Positions 42,338-51,052 of a stretch of 64,000 nt of DNA are shown one piece after another (position 1 is the stretch's first letter; each line of letters opens with the position of its first letter). The notes under the pieces are model-generated. The model was given only the letters and a program-made list of their open reading frames with translations. It ran no database searches and was not told the origin of the DNA. The position numbers and the translations under genes were made by a program. The DNA lies in contig DASWVB010000030.1 of NCBI GenBank assembly GCA_036401375.1, positions 1 through 64,000 on the forward strand, written 5' to 3'. The DNA comes from DASWUZ01 sp036401375 (lineage in GTDB: Bacteria > Acidobacteriota > Terriglobia > Terriglobales > Acidobacteriaceae).

Positions 42338-43141
42338 TCACTTCTTGAACTTGCGAACTGCGTCGTCTGGATCGAAGAGCGTATCCGACAGGCCCGTGTT
42401 GTAGCTTGCACGATAGAGGAAGCGCTGGTTCGTCATATCGCCGTTGTGAAAGCGAGTGACTGTGAAGGGTGTCGGAATCCCGTTCACCGCGTGGTAGTCG
42501 TCGAACTCGTCCGCATCTTCGTTCTTGTCTTTATAGAGCGGATCGCGCCACTCAAAGCTGCAGCGCAGCGGGAGATGGTCCTGCGCGTCGATCTGGATGG
42601 TGATGTTGTCGTTGTCGGGCGAGAGCAGCGTAACCTGGTCGGCGAGATGGCGTTCTACCATGGTCTGCTGGTCGTAGATCAGCACCGTCTTAGGGTCTTT
42701 GAACCACACCCGGATGGCCGCATCGATCGAGTGGTCGCGGCGCCTGAGATAGTCGTCCGTCTCCGTCTTGGGGATCTCCTTTTTGCCGCGGTAGGTGACC
42801 TCCCACGCGCTCCTGCCGGTGTAGATTACGATCCAGTCGCGCTTCTTCGTGAGCTCGACGCGCCGCTTGTCAGGGTAGAGGGTGAAATCCCAGAAGTCGG
42901 TGATGTCGCCGGTTGGAGTGCCCTGGTAGAAGGCAGAGGTTCGACCCTCGAGCGACATGTCCTTGAGGTTCAGCCACGCATCTCCACCGAGCGCGCGCAC
43001 CATCGCATTGAGCGTGGCGCGCGCCTTGTCGCTGTTGGCCTTGACGTCGGCATCCTGCGCCTGGGCCGATGCCAGGGGGCACAGCACACCTATGCCTGCC
43101 AGCAGTAATGCGATTCCGGCGATCCTGTTGCCCTTCAACAT
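42338..43141 (-). CDS. Exported protein of LolA-like/outer-membrane lipoprotein-sorting type, function unknown
   Basis: The 267-residue product has a signal peptide (GNRIAGIALLLAGIGVLCPL). A beta-rich domain follows: NAMVRALGGDAWLNLKDMSL, EGRTSAFYQGTPTGDITDFW, LYPDKRRVELTKKRDWIVIY, VHL-type turn, and HLPLRCSFEWRDPLY. The layout recalls the open-barrel fold of LolA-like and lipoprotein-sorting proteins common in Acidobacteriota, but I do not see a decisive motif. The ATG at 43141 is preferred over a GTG at 43150. It might carry lipids or lipoproteins through the periplasm, by inference. Confidence 0.6.
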   Translation of the reverse strand: MLKGNRIAGIALLLAGIGVLCPLASAQAQDADVKANSDKARATLNAMVRALGGDAWLNLKDMSLEGRTSAFYQGTPTGDITDFWDFTLYPDKRRVELTKKRDWIVIYTGRSAWEVTYRGKKEIPKTETDDYLRRRDHSIDAAIRVWFKDPKTVLIYDQQTMVERHLADQVTLLSPDNDNITIQIDAQDHLPLRCSFEWRDPLYKDKNEDADEFDDYHAVNGIPTPFTVTRFHNGDMTNQRFLYRASYNTGLSDTLFDPDDAVRKFKK

Positions 43142-43178
43142 GCTCTTCACTCGCCTGGTGTGGAATTTAGCGCGCGGA

Positions 43179-44129
43179 TCATCCGGCCAGCACCGACCCG
43201 CCGTTGACGTTCAAGACCTCGCCGCTGATGAATCCTGCCAGAGATGTACACAGGAATAGAACGGGCCCGGCTACCTCGCGCGCCGTGGCTGCGCGGCCCA
43301 GCGGGATGTCTGCCACGGCCCTCTCTCGTGCGTCAGGGTCGGTGAGTACAGCCGCGGACATCTCCGTCTCGACCCAGCCGGGCGCGACACAGTTGACATA
43401 GATGCCGTCCCGCGCCAGCTCACTCGACAGGCTCTTGGTAAGACTGATCAGCGCGCCCTTGGTCACAGCGTAGTCGGCGTGAAAGGCCTCTCCCCGCTGT
43501 CCTGCGGTTGAGCTTATCAATACAATGTGCCCGGCTGCGCCCTGCCTGCCTGCCGCGCCGTGCGGAAGCCCAGCGCCCTCTGCTGTCTCGTCGAACGCTC
43601 TCTGGCCTGCGGTTCTCTCGCCGGTTGATCTCTTGTCTGCAGCCTCGCGATTGCGCCCATCTTCGCCCGCGCCGAAGCCGGAGCTGGAGTCGAGGCCGCG
43701 CCCCTGCCGCTGCATCTGGGCCACCGCTGCCTGCACCAGGCCAAAGACGCTGTCGAGGTTCACGGCCATGGTGCGGCTCCATTGCGCCTCGCTCATCCGG
43801 CCGATCGGCGCCTCCTCGGGGGCCCAGATGCCGTGGTTCACGATGAGGCAATCGAGCCGGCCAAAGGCGTCGACCGCCTTTGAGACCAGCGTCCGTCCCT
43901 CCCTGGGGCTGGACAGCTCCTGCTGGATGGCGACACATTGTCCGGGGGCGCCGAGCGCGGCGCCGCATTCGGCAACCAGGGCGTGGGCGCGGTCAGCAGC
44001 CACACGGTAGTTGAAGGCGACCCGGGCTCCGGCGGCTGTGAAAAGCCTCACCGTCTCCGCACCGATGCCTCGCGATCCGCCGGTGATGAGGGCGACTTTT
44101 CCTTCGAGCGAAAGGGCGACGGGAGCCAT
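43179..44129 (-). CDS. SDR-family oxidoreductase with a low-complexity insertion
   Basis: A FabG-like short-chain dehydrogenase. The cofactor motif GGSRGIGAE lies at residues 17-25, NHG near 98-100, and the catalytic set is S207 with Y220-x3-K224 (ADYAVTKGA). The C-terminus has APGWVETEMSAAV and SGEVLNVNGGS. The protein is 316 residues where the family has about 250. The excess is a hydrophilic insertion at about residues 146-198, rich in Gly, Ala, Arg and Glu, between the helix before strand 5 (VAQMQRQGRG) and strand 5 (HIVLISS). Frame and catalytic residues are intact, so it may be active. The substrate is unknown. Confidence 0.9.
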   Translation of the reverse strand: MAPVALSLEGKVALITGGSRGIGAETVRLFTAAGARVAFNYRVAADRAHALVAECGAALGAPGQCVAIQQELSSPREGRTLVSKAVDAFGRLDCLIVNHGIWAPEEAPIGRMSEAQWSRTMAVNLDSVFGLVQAAVAQMQRQGRGLDSSSGFGAGEDGRNREAADKRSTGERTAGQRAFDETAEGAGLPHGAAGRQGAAGHIVLISSTAGQRGEAFHADYAVTKGALISLTKSLSSELARDGIYVNCVAPGWVETEMSAAVLTDPDARERAVADIPLGRAATAREVAGPVLFLCTSLAGFISGEVLNVNGGSVLAG

Positions 44130-44278
44130 CAACCCACGCTACCCGAGCGTGGGATGAGGCGCAACCCGATGCACTGCGGGTGCACTCTTGGCCGGGAGCA
44201 GACGCGTCTGGATGAATCCGGCCTGCGCTGGAGCGAGGACTCCAGCCGTTTCCGCTTCTCCTTTATGAGCTCGCCTGA

Positions 44279-44671
44279 TCAGGAGGAGTTGAGCGATTCA
44301 GCCCTGGCGCGGACGTAGAGCGCCTCCACATCGGCACGGTCCCGCAGGATGGAGCACTCTCCGACCCCCAGCTGCGCCTGCGTACAGACCGTGACTCCAC
44401 CCCTGGGGCACATCTTGAGGCAGGAGACCTCAACGACCCGCAGGCGAAGGCCGTCGTCGTCTCGCCGGGCGAGCCGCTTCAGAATCTTTTTGAGCTTGAG
44501 GACGGCCTTGTCGCCAGCCCGGCGTCTCAGCTTTCGCCGGCACTTGCCGCAAGCCAGCAGTATCTGCCCGGTCCAGGGAGCAGGGTAGCTCCGCAGGGAT
44601 CGACTATTCTCGTTGTCAGCCGAGCCGCGTTGAGGCGTGAGATCGCGTTCTTGGAGAGGTGCATCGGGCAT
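44279..44671 (-). CDS. Thioredoxin-like [2Fe-2S] ferredoxin-domain protein
   Basis: The 130-residue protein has the spacing of thioredoxin-fold [2Fe-2S] ferredoxins: C41-x2-C44 (LLACGKCRRKL), then C84-x3-C88 (VEVSCLKMCPRGGVTV). C96 is an extra cysteine. The middle is strongly basic (KLKKILKRLARR). The N-terminal 30 residues are polar and probably disordered. It is cytoplasmic, with no signal. It may transfer electrons or sense redox state. No partner oxidoreductase is clearly linked apart from the neighbouring SDR. It shares its strand with the SDR and the YjbR gene. Confidence 0.75.
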   Translation of the reverse strand: MPDAPLQERDLTPQRGSADNENSRSLRSYPAPWTGQILLACGKCRRKLRRRAGDKAVLKLKKILKRLARRDDDGLRLRVVEVSCLKMCPRGGVTVCTQAQLGVGECSILRDRADVEALYVRARAESLNSS

Positions 44672-44702
44672 AGAGCTTAGGATGCTGACTTCCCGCTCTG
44701 GT

Positions 44703-45269
44703 TCAGATCTGGCCTGGCGTGCGCTCTCTACGGGCCCCGCTTGCCGGCCTGGCGGAGCCTTTGAGACTTTTCGTTTTCTCAGGGGCGGCCGGATGCTTGC
44801 TGGCTTTTTTTACTTTGCTCGGAGTCTGCTTGCCGGCCGCTTTGCCGGCCAGCAGCTGCCTGCGCTCGGTCACCACCTTGCGCAGCTCGGCCCTCGGCAG
44901 CGCCAGCACGTCCCTGGTGCGCTGCGGCAGCTTTGTATAGGTCAGCTGGTGCGCGTCCCTCAGCAATGAGGTGAGCTCCGGCGCAGCAATCGCATTCCAA
45001 TGCTGCAGCGCAACCCAGTAGAGGCGGGCCGCATAGGGCGCGGGGATCACACCGTCGCGCTCGATCAGCTCGGCGAACCTCTCAGGGCCGGCGGAAAAAG
45101 ACATGACCCTTGCGCCGGCAGGAGCGGGCGGATCAAGGTCGACCAGCGCGAACATCTTTCCGCCGATGCTCTTGTCCCCAACCCAGAACACCAGGTTGTT
45201 GCCCCACTGCATCGTCTCGACAACATTGGGCAGCTTCAGCAGGAAGGCGCGAGCACTCTCAGCATCCAT
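44703..45269 (-). CDS. MmcQ/YjbR-family protein with basic tail
   Basis: The globular part (about residues 1-120) has the YjbR pattern MDAESARAFLLKLPNVVETM, GNNLVFWVGDKSIGGKMFAL, YWVALQHWNAIAAPELTSLL. YjbR is a small fold of the CyaY-like/DNA-binding type, and its role is not settled. Residues about 130-188 form a Lys/Arg/Pro/Ser-rich tail (GKQTPSKVKKASKHPAAPEK) not seen in short family members, which may bind nucleic acid. The ATG at 45269 fits the family start. An ATG four codons upstream is also possible. Confidence 0.8.
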   Translation of the reverse strand: MDAESARAFLLKLPNVVETMQWGNNLVFWVGDKSIGGKMFALVDLDPPAPAGARVMSFSAGPERFAELIERDGVIPAPYAARLYWVALQHWNAIAAPELTSLLRDAHQLTYTKLPQRTRDVLALPRAELRKVVTERRQLLAGKAAGKQTPSKVKKASKHPAAPEKTKSLKGSARPASGARRERTPGQI

Positions 45270-45461
45270 GCGACTCAGCATGCATGACGAAGCGGCTTCG
45301 CGGCAAGGGCGCCCGGCGACACGGGAGAAGACGAGCCGGACAAAAATCGGCAGGCACGCAAAGAAAGACGATAAAGGCCGCAACTTTTCTGCCTGTGTTT
45401 ACGACTAAGTAAACAGCCGCTTGCTCGCCGGCCACTCCCAAGTAGCTGAAAGGCGCCCTCC

Positions 45462-47042
45462 ATGCGGCCATATGCACCTGTGTCTCTGCTCCTTTCCTGC
45501 CTTCTATGCCTGGTTGCAGGTTGTGGAAGCAGCAGCATTGTCTCGTCAAAGATCGCACCACCTGTCCGAACTCTCACTCCCGGCGTGGTCGCGGGGACAG
45601 CGAATCCGCTGGTGGCCTCCTACACGATCAGCCCACCCTCGCCGGCAAGTGTGAGCATTCAGTTCGGACCGGATGCTACCTACGGGTTCACCACGTCCTC
45701 GCAAGAGGTCTCTACGAGTAACACCCCGGTGAGCATCCAGGTGGCAGGCATGAAGGCGAGTTCGACGTACCATATGCGCGCTCACATCACCTATGACGAT
45801 GGCACCACCCAGGACGATGCGGACCAGACGTTTACCACGGGTGCGATTCCGGCGGGGATCGTGCCCAGCTTTACAGTCTCGACCACCACTGGTCTGACGC
45901 CGCAGCCGGGTGTCGAACTGGTTGATGTGCTGCCGGGGGCCACGAATGGAGAGCCGCTCGTCACCGACCTAGCCGGAAATGTGATCTGGTACTACGCCTT
46001 CCCCGATTACCAGCAGAGCGATCTGCTCTATCCGATCAAGCTGCTTCCCAACGGTCACATGATGTTCCTGATCGCTCTCCCTTCGCAGCTCCCGATCACC
46101 ACTCCCACTGCACCTGGAGCGCTGAACGCGATCCGCGAGATCGACCTTGCCGGCAACACCATCCGCCAGCTCAACATGAGCGACTTGAATGCGAGCATGG
46201 CTGCTGCGGGCTTCAATATAACCCTGCAGCTCTTCACCCACGACTTCGCAGCGCTGCCTAACGGGCACATCCTGGTGCTGGCGAATACTCTTAAGACCTT
46301 CAACGATCTGCCCGGCTATCCCGGCGCCACGAACGTGCTGGGGGACGTTGTGGTGGACCTCGATCCCAACTTCAAGCCGGTCTGGGTCTGGAATGAATTC
46401 GACCACTTCGATGTGAATCGCCACCCGATGAATTTTCCGGACTGGACGCACTCGAATGCGGTTGTCTACTCGCCTGACGACGGGAGTTTCCTCGTCTCGA
46501 TGCGCCACCAGAACTGGGTTGTTAAGGTCGACTATCGAAACGGAGCTGGAAGCGGCGCCGTCCTGTGGAAGCTGGGACAGGGTGGGGACTTCAAGCTGCA
46601 GGGCGGCGTTGACCCGACGGACTGGTTCTATGCGCAGCACGATCCGACCTTCGTCAGCAAAAACACCACCGGCTCCTTCACCCTTGCGCTGATGGACAAT
46701 GGCGACGACCGCATGTTTCCGCCGAGCGTGACGTGTAACGGTTCGGGTGTGCCTCCATGCCAGTACACGACCATCCCGGTGATGCAGATTGACGAGAATG
46801 CGAAGACGGCGTCACTTGTCTTTCATGACTCCGTCGATTTTTACTCCTCCTTTGCGGGCAGCACCCGTGTGCTGCCCAACACCAATGTGGAGTACAACCT
46901 GGCGGGGGTGGGAGACGACGCCTACACCGACGAAGTCACGCCAACGTCGAACCCGCAAACGGTCTGGGAGATGCATATCAGCGGCTCGAACACCTACCGG
47001 TCCTTCCGCATGCCCAGCCTCTATCCTGGAGTTCAGTGGTAG
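45462..47042 (+). CDS. Arylsulfotransferase-like (ASST) lipoprotein
   Basis: The 526-residue protein has a lipobox ending VAGC at about residue 21, an Ig/fibronectin-like N-terminal domain (PVSIQVAGMKASSTYHMRAH), then an ASST-type propeller: LVTDLAGNVIWYY, THDFAALPNGHILVLANT, DWTHSNAVVYSPDDGSFLVS, MRHQNWVVKVDY, LWKLGQGGDFKL. ASST proteins move a sulfate group from a phenolic sulfate to a phenol without PAPS, through a histidine. Candidate histidines are in DWTHSN, MRHQNW and AQHDPTF. Whether it is catalytically competent is not proven by sequence. It is followed at 49 bp by a glutaminyl cyclase gene. Confidence 0.85.
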   Translation: MRPYAPVSLLLSCLLCLVAGCGSSSIVSSKIAPPVRTLTPGVVAGTANPLVASYTISPPSPASVSIQFGPDATYGFTTSSQEVSTSNTPVSIQVAGMKASSTYHMRAHITYDDGTTQDDADQTFTTGAIPAGIVPSFTVSTTTGLTPQPGVELVDVLPGATNGEPLVTDLAGNVIWYYAFPDYQQSDLLYPIKLLPNGHMMFLIALPSQLPITTPTAPGALNAIREIDLAGNTIRQLNMSDLNASMAAAGFNITLQLFTHDFAALPNGHILVLANTLKTFNDLPGYPGATNVLGDVVVDLDPNFKPVWVWNEFDHFDVNRHPMNFPDWTHSNAVVYSPDDGSFLVSMRHQNWVVKVDYRNGAGSGAVLWKLGQGGDFKLQGGVDPTDWFYAQHDPTFVSKNTTGSFTLALMDNGDDRMFPPSVTCNGSGVPPCQYTTIPVMQIDENAKTASLVFHDSVDFYSSFAGSTRVLPNTNVEYNLAGVGDDAYTDEVTPTSNPQTVWEMHISGSNTYRSFRMPSLYPGVQW

Positions 47043-47091
47043 GTACGTTTCTCCCTGGAAGGCGCGGGTGGAAGCCGGTAAGCTGGCTGCA

Positions 47092-47910
47092 ATGATGCGT
47101 TGTTGCGCCGGGCTGCTCCTGCTGCTTTCAGTATTGGTTGCAGGAGCGCGTGCGGCGGACAAGCCTGTCGTCCTGCATAGCTATCCTCACGACCCGCAGG
47201 CCTTCACCCAGGGGCTGGTGATCGTGGATGGCAGGCTCTACGAGAGCACCGGGCTCAATGGCAGGTCCTCGTTACGCATGGAGGACCTCGAGACCGGGCA
47301 GGTGCAGCAGCGTGCCGAAGTGCCCAGCCAGTACTTCGCTGAAGGGCTGACGGATTGGGGCGCAACCCTCATCCAGCTGACCTGGACCAGCCATGAGGCG
47401 TTCGTCTATGACCGCTTCAGCTTTCGCCTGCTGCGCACCATGCACTACGACGGCGAGGGCTGGGGTCTGACTCACGATGGCAGGCACCTGATCCTGAGCG
47501 ACGGCACCGCCTACCTGCGCTTGCTCGATCCTGAGACGTTTCGTGTGGTGCGCAAGATCAGGGTGACCGATCAGGGCAGTCCGGTCACCGAGTTGAACGA
47601 GCTTGAGTACGTCGAGGGGGAGATCTACGCCAATGTCTGGCACACGAACCGGATCGCGCGCATCTCTCCGCGGGATGGGCATGTGATCGGCTGGATCGAC
47701 CTTGCCGGCCTCTACCCGGCATCTGAGCGCAGCAGTGAAGAGGCGGTGCTAAATGGGATCGCGTACGACTCCAAACATCATCGGCTGTTTGTGACGGGAA
47801 AGCTCTGGCCGAGGCTCTTCGAGATTCGGGTGAGCACTCTATCGAGGGCTCAAGCAGGGCAGGTTTCAGGACGCGTTGCAGGCCGTGCGGGTGCCGCGGC
47901 CGCGCATTGA
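47092..47910 (+). CDS. Glutaminyl-peptide cyclotransferase, secreted (plant/bacterial propeller type)
   Basis: The 272-residue product carries a signal peptide (RCCAGLLLLLSVLVAGARAA). The five-bladed propeller of the glutamine cyclotransferase family follows: YPHDPQAFTQGLVIVDGRLY, EGLTDWGATLIQLTW, GEGWGLTHDGRHLILSDG, LNELEYVEGEIYANVWHTN, GIAYDSKHHRLFVTGKLWP. It converts N-terminal Gln of exported peptides to pyroglutamate. The frame extends upstream to 46789 inside the arylsulfotransferase gene. The ATG at 47092 gives a proper signal peptide and is chosen. The two genes are probably cotranscribed. Confidence 0.9.
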   Translation: MMRCCAGLLLLLSVLVAGARAADKPVVLHSYPHDPQAFTQGLVIVDGRLYESTGLNGRSSLRMEDLETGQVQQRAEVPSQYFAEGLTDWGATLIQLTWTSHEAFVYDRFSFRLLRTMHYDGEGWGLTHDGRHLILSDGTAYLRLLDPETFRVVRKIRVTDQGSPVTELNELEYVEGEIYANVWHTNRIARISPRDGHVIGWIDLAGLYPASERSSEEAVLNGIAYDSKHHRLFVTGKLWPRLFEIRVSTLSRAQAGQVSGRVAGRAGAAAAH

Positions 47911-47935
47911 CCCGCCGGGCAGAGTCTCTTATACT
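47907..47935 (+). promoter_or_regulatory. Promoter of rpsT
   Basis: TTGACC (47907-47912), a 17-bp spacer and TATACT (47930-47935). The -35 overlaps the end of the glutaminyl cyclase gene. The 5' leader is about 70 bases. Confidence 0.8.
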
Positions 47936-48011
47936 CGAGGTTGCGGCGGACGGGGGTGCAGTTGTCTCTTCTGCGTGCACCACTTCCAACTTAAGAAAGT
48001 CAGGATAGACG

Positions 48012-48326
48012 ATGGCGAACCATGTTTCCTCCTTGAAGCGCGCCCGGCAGACGGTTGCCAAGACGGCCGTGAACCGCGCCAACAAGACCCGTATCCGCTC
48101 GAGCCTGCGCAGCCTGCGCGAGGCGCTGGTGAAGGGCGATCACGCCGCCGCGATGGAGCAGTACCGTATCACCGCCTCGGCGCTCGACAAGAGCGTGCAG
48201 AAGGGCATTCTGCACGACAACACCGCGTCGCGGTACAAGAGCCGACTGAACGCCCGCGTGAAGGCGCTCTCTGTCAAGGCTCCCGCGGTCAAAGCTCCGG
48301 CTGCCAAAGCTCCCGCCAAGGCATAA
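48012..48326 (+). CDS. rpsT: 30S ribosomal protein S20
   Basis: S20 binds 16S rRNA in the small subunit. The 104-residue product starts MANHVSSLKRARQTVAKTAV and keeps the family core NRANKTRIRSSLRSLREAL and GILHDNTASRYKSRLNARV. The last 18 residues are an extra KAPA/VKAPA tail, an Ala/Lys/Pro repeat like that of the H1-like protein at 34.4 kb. It has its own promoter and terminator. Confidence 0.96.
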   Translation: MANHVSSLKRARQTVAKTAVNRANKTRIRSSLRSLREALVKGDHAAAMEQYRITASALDKSVQKGILHDNTASRYKSRLNARVKALSVKAPAVKAPAAKAPAKA

Positions 48327-48359
48327 GAGGCTCTCTTCAAGCTGAGAGAAAGACCACCG

Positions 48360-48393
48360 TGCTCCAGGCAATTGCCTGGAGCATCTCTTTTTT
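48360..48393 (+). terminator. Intrinsic terminator of rpsT
   Basis: A perfect palindrome (TGCTCCAGGCAA and its complement TTGCCTGGAGCA) is followed by TCTCTTTTTT. It also faces the convergent GH3 gene. Confidence 0.9.
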
Positions 48394-48494
48394 GGGCTGG
48401 ACCGGGGAGCACCAGGCTGCTAAGTACCCCCGCACCGCGAGTCTTCCGGTCCGTCGGTGCGAAGGCTTCAGCAACGCTCTGGGCGGCTTCAGAG

Positions 48495-50738
48495 CTAGAA
48501 CATCACGTGGACGTTTTCGGTGAGCGGGCTCTCGTCCGAGGACGGCCCTGCGAAGACCTTGTAGTCTCCGGGAACGAGGTCCCAGCCGTCCTTCTGCTCG
48601 TTGAAGATGGAGAGGTAGAGCGGCTTGATCTCGAGGCTGACGGTCTTCGTCTCGCCCGGGGCAAGGCTCACGCGCTGCCAGCCGATGAGGCGCTTGTAAG
48701 GCTCGGCGGCCGCGGCCGGCAACATCGCGTAGACCTGGGCGATCTCGACGCCGGCCCGGCTGCCGGTGTTCTTCACATCGAAGGCGACCGTGTGCTTTCT
48801 CAGGCTGATCTTCAGTCCGGAGTATTGGTACGTCGTGTAAGAGAGACCGTGGCCGAAGGCAAAGAGCGGCTGCTTGTTCTCCGATTCGAACCACTTGTAG
48901 CCGACGCGTGCGCCCTCGCCGGTGTAATCCACGTCGAAGGGAACGATCTCGTAGTGGCGGCGCTTCTCCTTCGATCCAGGCTCGGCACTCACGGGCTGCG
49001 GCCTGAGATCGATTCCGGTGATGATGGGGTGGGGCAGGTCTGCATCCTTGGCGGCAAAGGTTACGGGGAGCTTGCCCGAGGGGTTCACGTCACCGAAGAG
49101 CAGGTTAGAGATCGCCTGCGCGCCGCCGATGCCGGGGTACCAGGCCTCGAGGATGCCCTTGACGTCGCCGGCCCATGGCATCGAGACCGGGCCGCCGGTT
49201 TCAAGCACCACGATGGTGTGCGGATTGGCCGCAGCCACTGCGCTGACCAGTGCATCCTGGTTATCTGGCAGCGACAGGGTGGCGGCGTCGCGTCCCTCAC
49301 TCATCCACTGGTTGACGAATACGATGGCGACGTCATAGCCCTTTGCGAAGGCGGCAGCGGCGGCAGGGTCGCCGCCGTCGTTGTACTCCACCTTGGCGGC
49401 GGGCGCCTTTTCCCGGATGTATCGAAGGGGCGATGAGGGGAAGTAGACGGGCCGGCCCCAGATGGATTGTCCATGTCCTGGAGGCGCGATGGCATTGCCG
49501 CCAGGAGCGTCCACCTGGGCGGAGCCGCCGCCGGAGAGCACGCCCACATCGGCGTGCGAGCCGATGATGGCGATCGAGTGCACCGAGGGCGCGAGCGGAA
49601 GCTGGTTATCGGAGTTTTTGAGGAGGACGATGCACTCCTCGGCGATCTTCTGCGCGTCATCGCGCCCGCGGAAGGGATCGACTACTATGCGCGGCATGGG
49701 CGGGTTATCGATCACTCCCACGGCAAACATGCTGCGCAGGATGCGATGGACCATGTCATTGAGGCGTGCGACCGGAACGTCGCCGCTCTCGACTGCCGCC
49801 TTGAGCGGATCGCTGAAGAAGTTGTCGTCGCCCGGCATGTCCTGATCGAGGCCGGCGAGCGCGGCCTTTTTGGTGCTGTGCGTGCCGCCCCAGTCGGAGA
49901 GGACAAAGCCTTTGAAGTTGAAGTCCTTCTTGAGCACCTGGTTGAGGGTGTAGTCGTTTTCGCAGGCGTAGTCGCCGTTGATGCGGTTGTAGGAGCACAT
50001 CACCCCGGCCGGGTCCGCGATGCCTACAGCGATCTGGAAGGCGAGCAGATCGCTCTCGCGCAAGGCTCGCTTGCCGATGTTGGCGCTGAGCACGTTGCGG
50101 CCAGTCTCCTGATCGTTGACGGCATAGTGCTTGATGTCGCCCATGACCTGCTGTGCCTGTACGCCTTTCATCAGGTTGCCGACCATGGTGCCGGCGAGTA
50201 TCGGGTCTTCTCCGGCGTACTCGAAGTTGCGGCCGTTGCGCGGCTCGCGGGTGATGTTGACGCCGCCGCCGATGGACATGTTGAAGCCCTGGGCGCGGAG
50301 TTCGCGGCCGATGACGGAGCCATAGAGGAAGGCGCCATCGGGATCCCAGCTTGCCGCCGCGCCGAGCGCCGAGGGAAGCAGGGTCGCGTAGCGGCTCTGG
50401 TATGCGGCCATGCGGGAGCCGACCGCGGAGTCAGCCTCGTTGATGTCGGGAATGCCGAGCCGGTCGATGCCCATGATGTATCCAGCGCCATAGTTATTGC
50501 GCGCCTGCACCGGGTCGCCGGGACGCAGAACGCCCCATCCCTGGCCGTGGACCATCTGAATCTTTTCATCAAGGGTCATCTGCTCGATGACCATGTCTGC
50601 ACGTTGATCGGGGGTCAGAGTCTTGTCCATCCACGGCCTGCCGGAGGGGGCTCCCTGCTGTGCGTTGATGGTTCCGATGGAGGCGGCAAGGCAGGTCAGA
50701 GCGATCAGTGACGGAACTCTTCTTCCGAAGAACGGCAT
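48495..50738 (-). CDS. Glycoside hydrolase family 3 beta-glucosidase, exported
   Basis: From an ATG at 50738 with GAGGAG four bases upstream, the product is 747 residues with signal peptide (VPSLIALTCLAASIGTINAQ). The GH3 barrel shows MSIGGGVNITREPRNGRNFE, QVMGDIKHYAVNDQETGRN (KH active-site pair) and the nucleophile in GFVLSDWGGTHS (about residue 281). The C-terminal domain has a fibronectin III-like end (ALFGHGLSYTTYQYSGL, GVEIAQVYAMLP). It splits beta-glucosides in the periplasm, likely from plant or fungal polysaccharides. It is a single-gene unit. Confidence 0.93.
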   Translation of the reverse strand: MPFFGRRVPSLIALTCLAASIGTINAQQGAPSGRPWMDKTLTPDQRADMVIEQMTLDEKIQMVHGQGWGVLRPGDPVQARNNYGAGYIMGIDRLGIPDINEADSAVGSRMAAYQSRYATLLPSALGAAASWDPDGAFLYGSVIGRELRAQGFNMSIGGGVNITREPRNGRNFEYAGEDPILAGTMVGNLMKGVQAQQVMGDIKHYAVNDQETGRNVLSANIGKRALRESDLLAFQIAVGIADPAGVMCSYNRINGDYACENDYTLNQVLKKDFNFKGFVLSDWGGTHSTKKAALAGLDQDMPGDDNFFSDPLKAAVESGDVPVARLNDMVHRILRSMFAVGVIDNPPMPRIVVDPFRGRDDAQKIAEECIVLLKNSDNQLPLAPSVHSIAIIGSHADVGVLSGGGSAQVDAPGGNAIAPPGHGQSIWGRPVYFPSSPLRYIREKAPAAKVEYNDGGDPAAAAAFAKGYDVAIVFVNQWMSEGRDAATLSLPDNQDALVSAVAAANPHTIVVLETGGPVSMPWAGDVKGILEAWYPGIGGAQAISNLLFGDVNPSGKLPVTFAAKDADLPHPIITGIDLRPQPVSAEPGSKEKRRHYEIVPFDVDYTGEGARVGYKWFESENKQPLFAFGHGLSYTTYQYSGLKISLRKHTVAFDVKNTGSRAGVEIAQVYAMLPAAAAEPYKRLIGWQRVSLAPGETKTVSLEIKPLYLSIFNEQKDGWDLVPGDYKVFAGPSSDESPLTENVHVMF

Positions 50739-51052
50739 ATATCTCCTCGTAAACTCTTTGGACTGCGGCACACTGCGCAGCGGGGGCTGGCGCCGTGGTC
50801 GCATAAGCCGGCAGGTCTAAAGCACTTGATGTCAGTCCTGCGCCGGCCTTTATTGTTGTACTTGCTGGCTATGATGCTTGTCGATGCGTGCGGATGCGGG
50901 GGCGTGACAGTAGTTATCGCCGGGCGCTCCGGCTAGGAACGCGGAGCCTTGCGGGGAGCCGGCTTGGTCTCCAGACGAGCCTGCAGCGGGGTTCACGGCC
51001 AGACAACAAGGTACTGCTAGACTAGCTTTGCTGTGCGACAAGGAGGGAAGCA
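50739..51052. other. Intergenic region between divergent genes
   Basis: About 314 bp upstream of the GH3 gene (minus) and of the small acidic gene (plus). An extended -10 (TGC followed by TAGACT, 51018-51023) is placed to drive the small gene. No sugar-regulator palindrome was recognised. Confidence 0.4.

Noticed and set aside
49467..50711. A 414-codon plus-strand frame opposite the GH3 gene
   Set aside because: The GH3 nucleophile and C-terminal domain are on the other strand. This frame has no recognisable protein.
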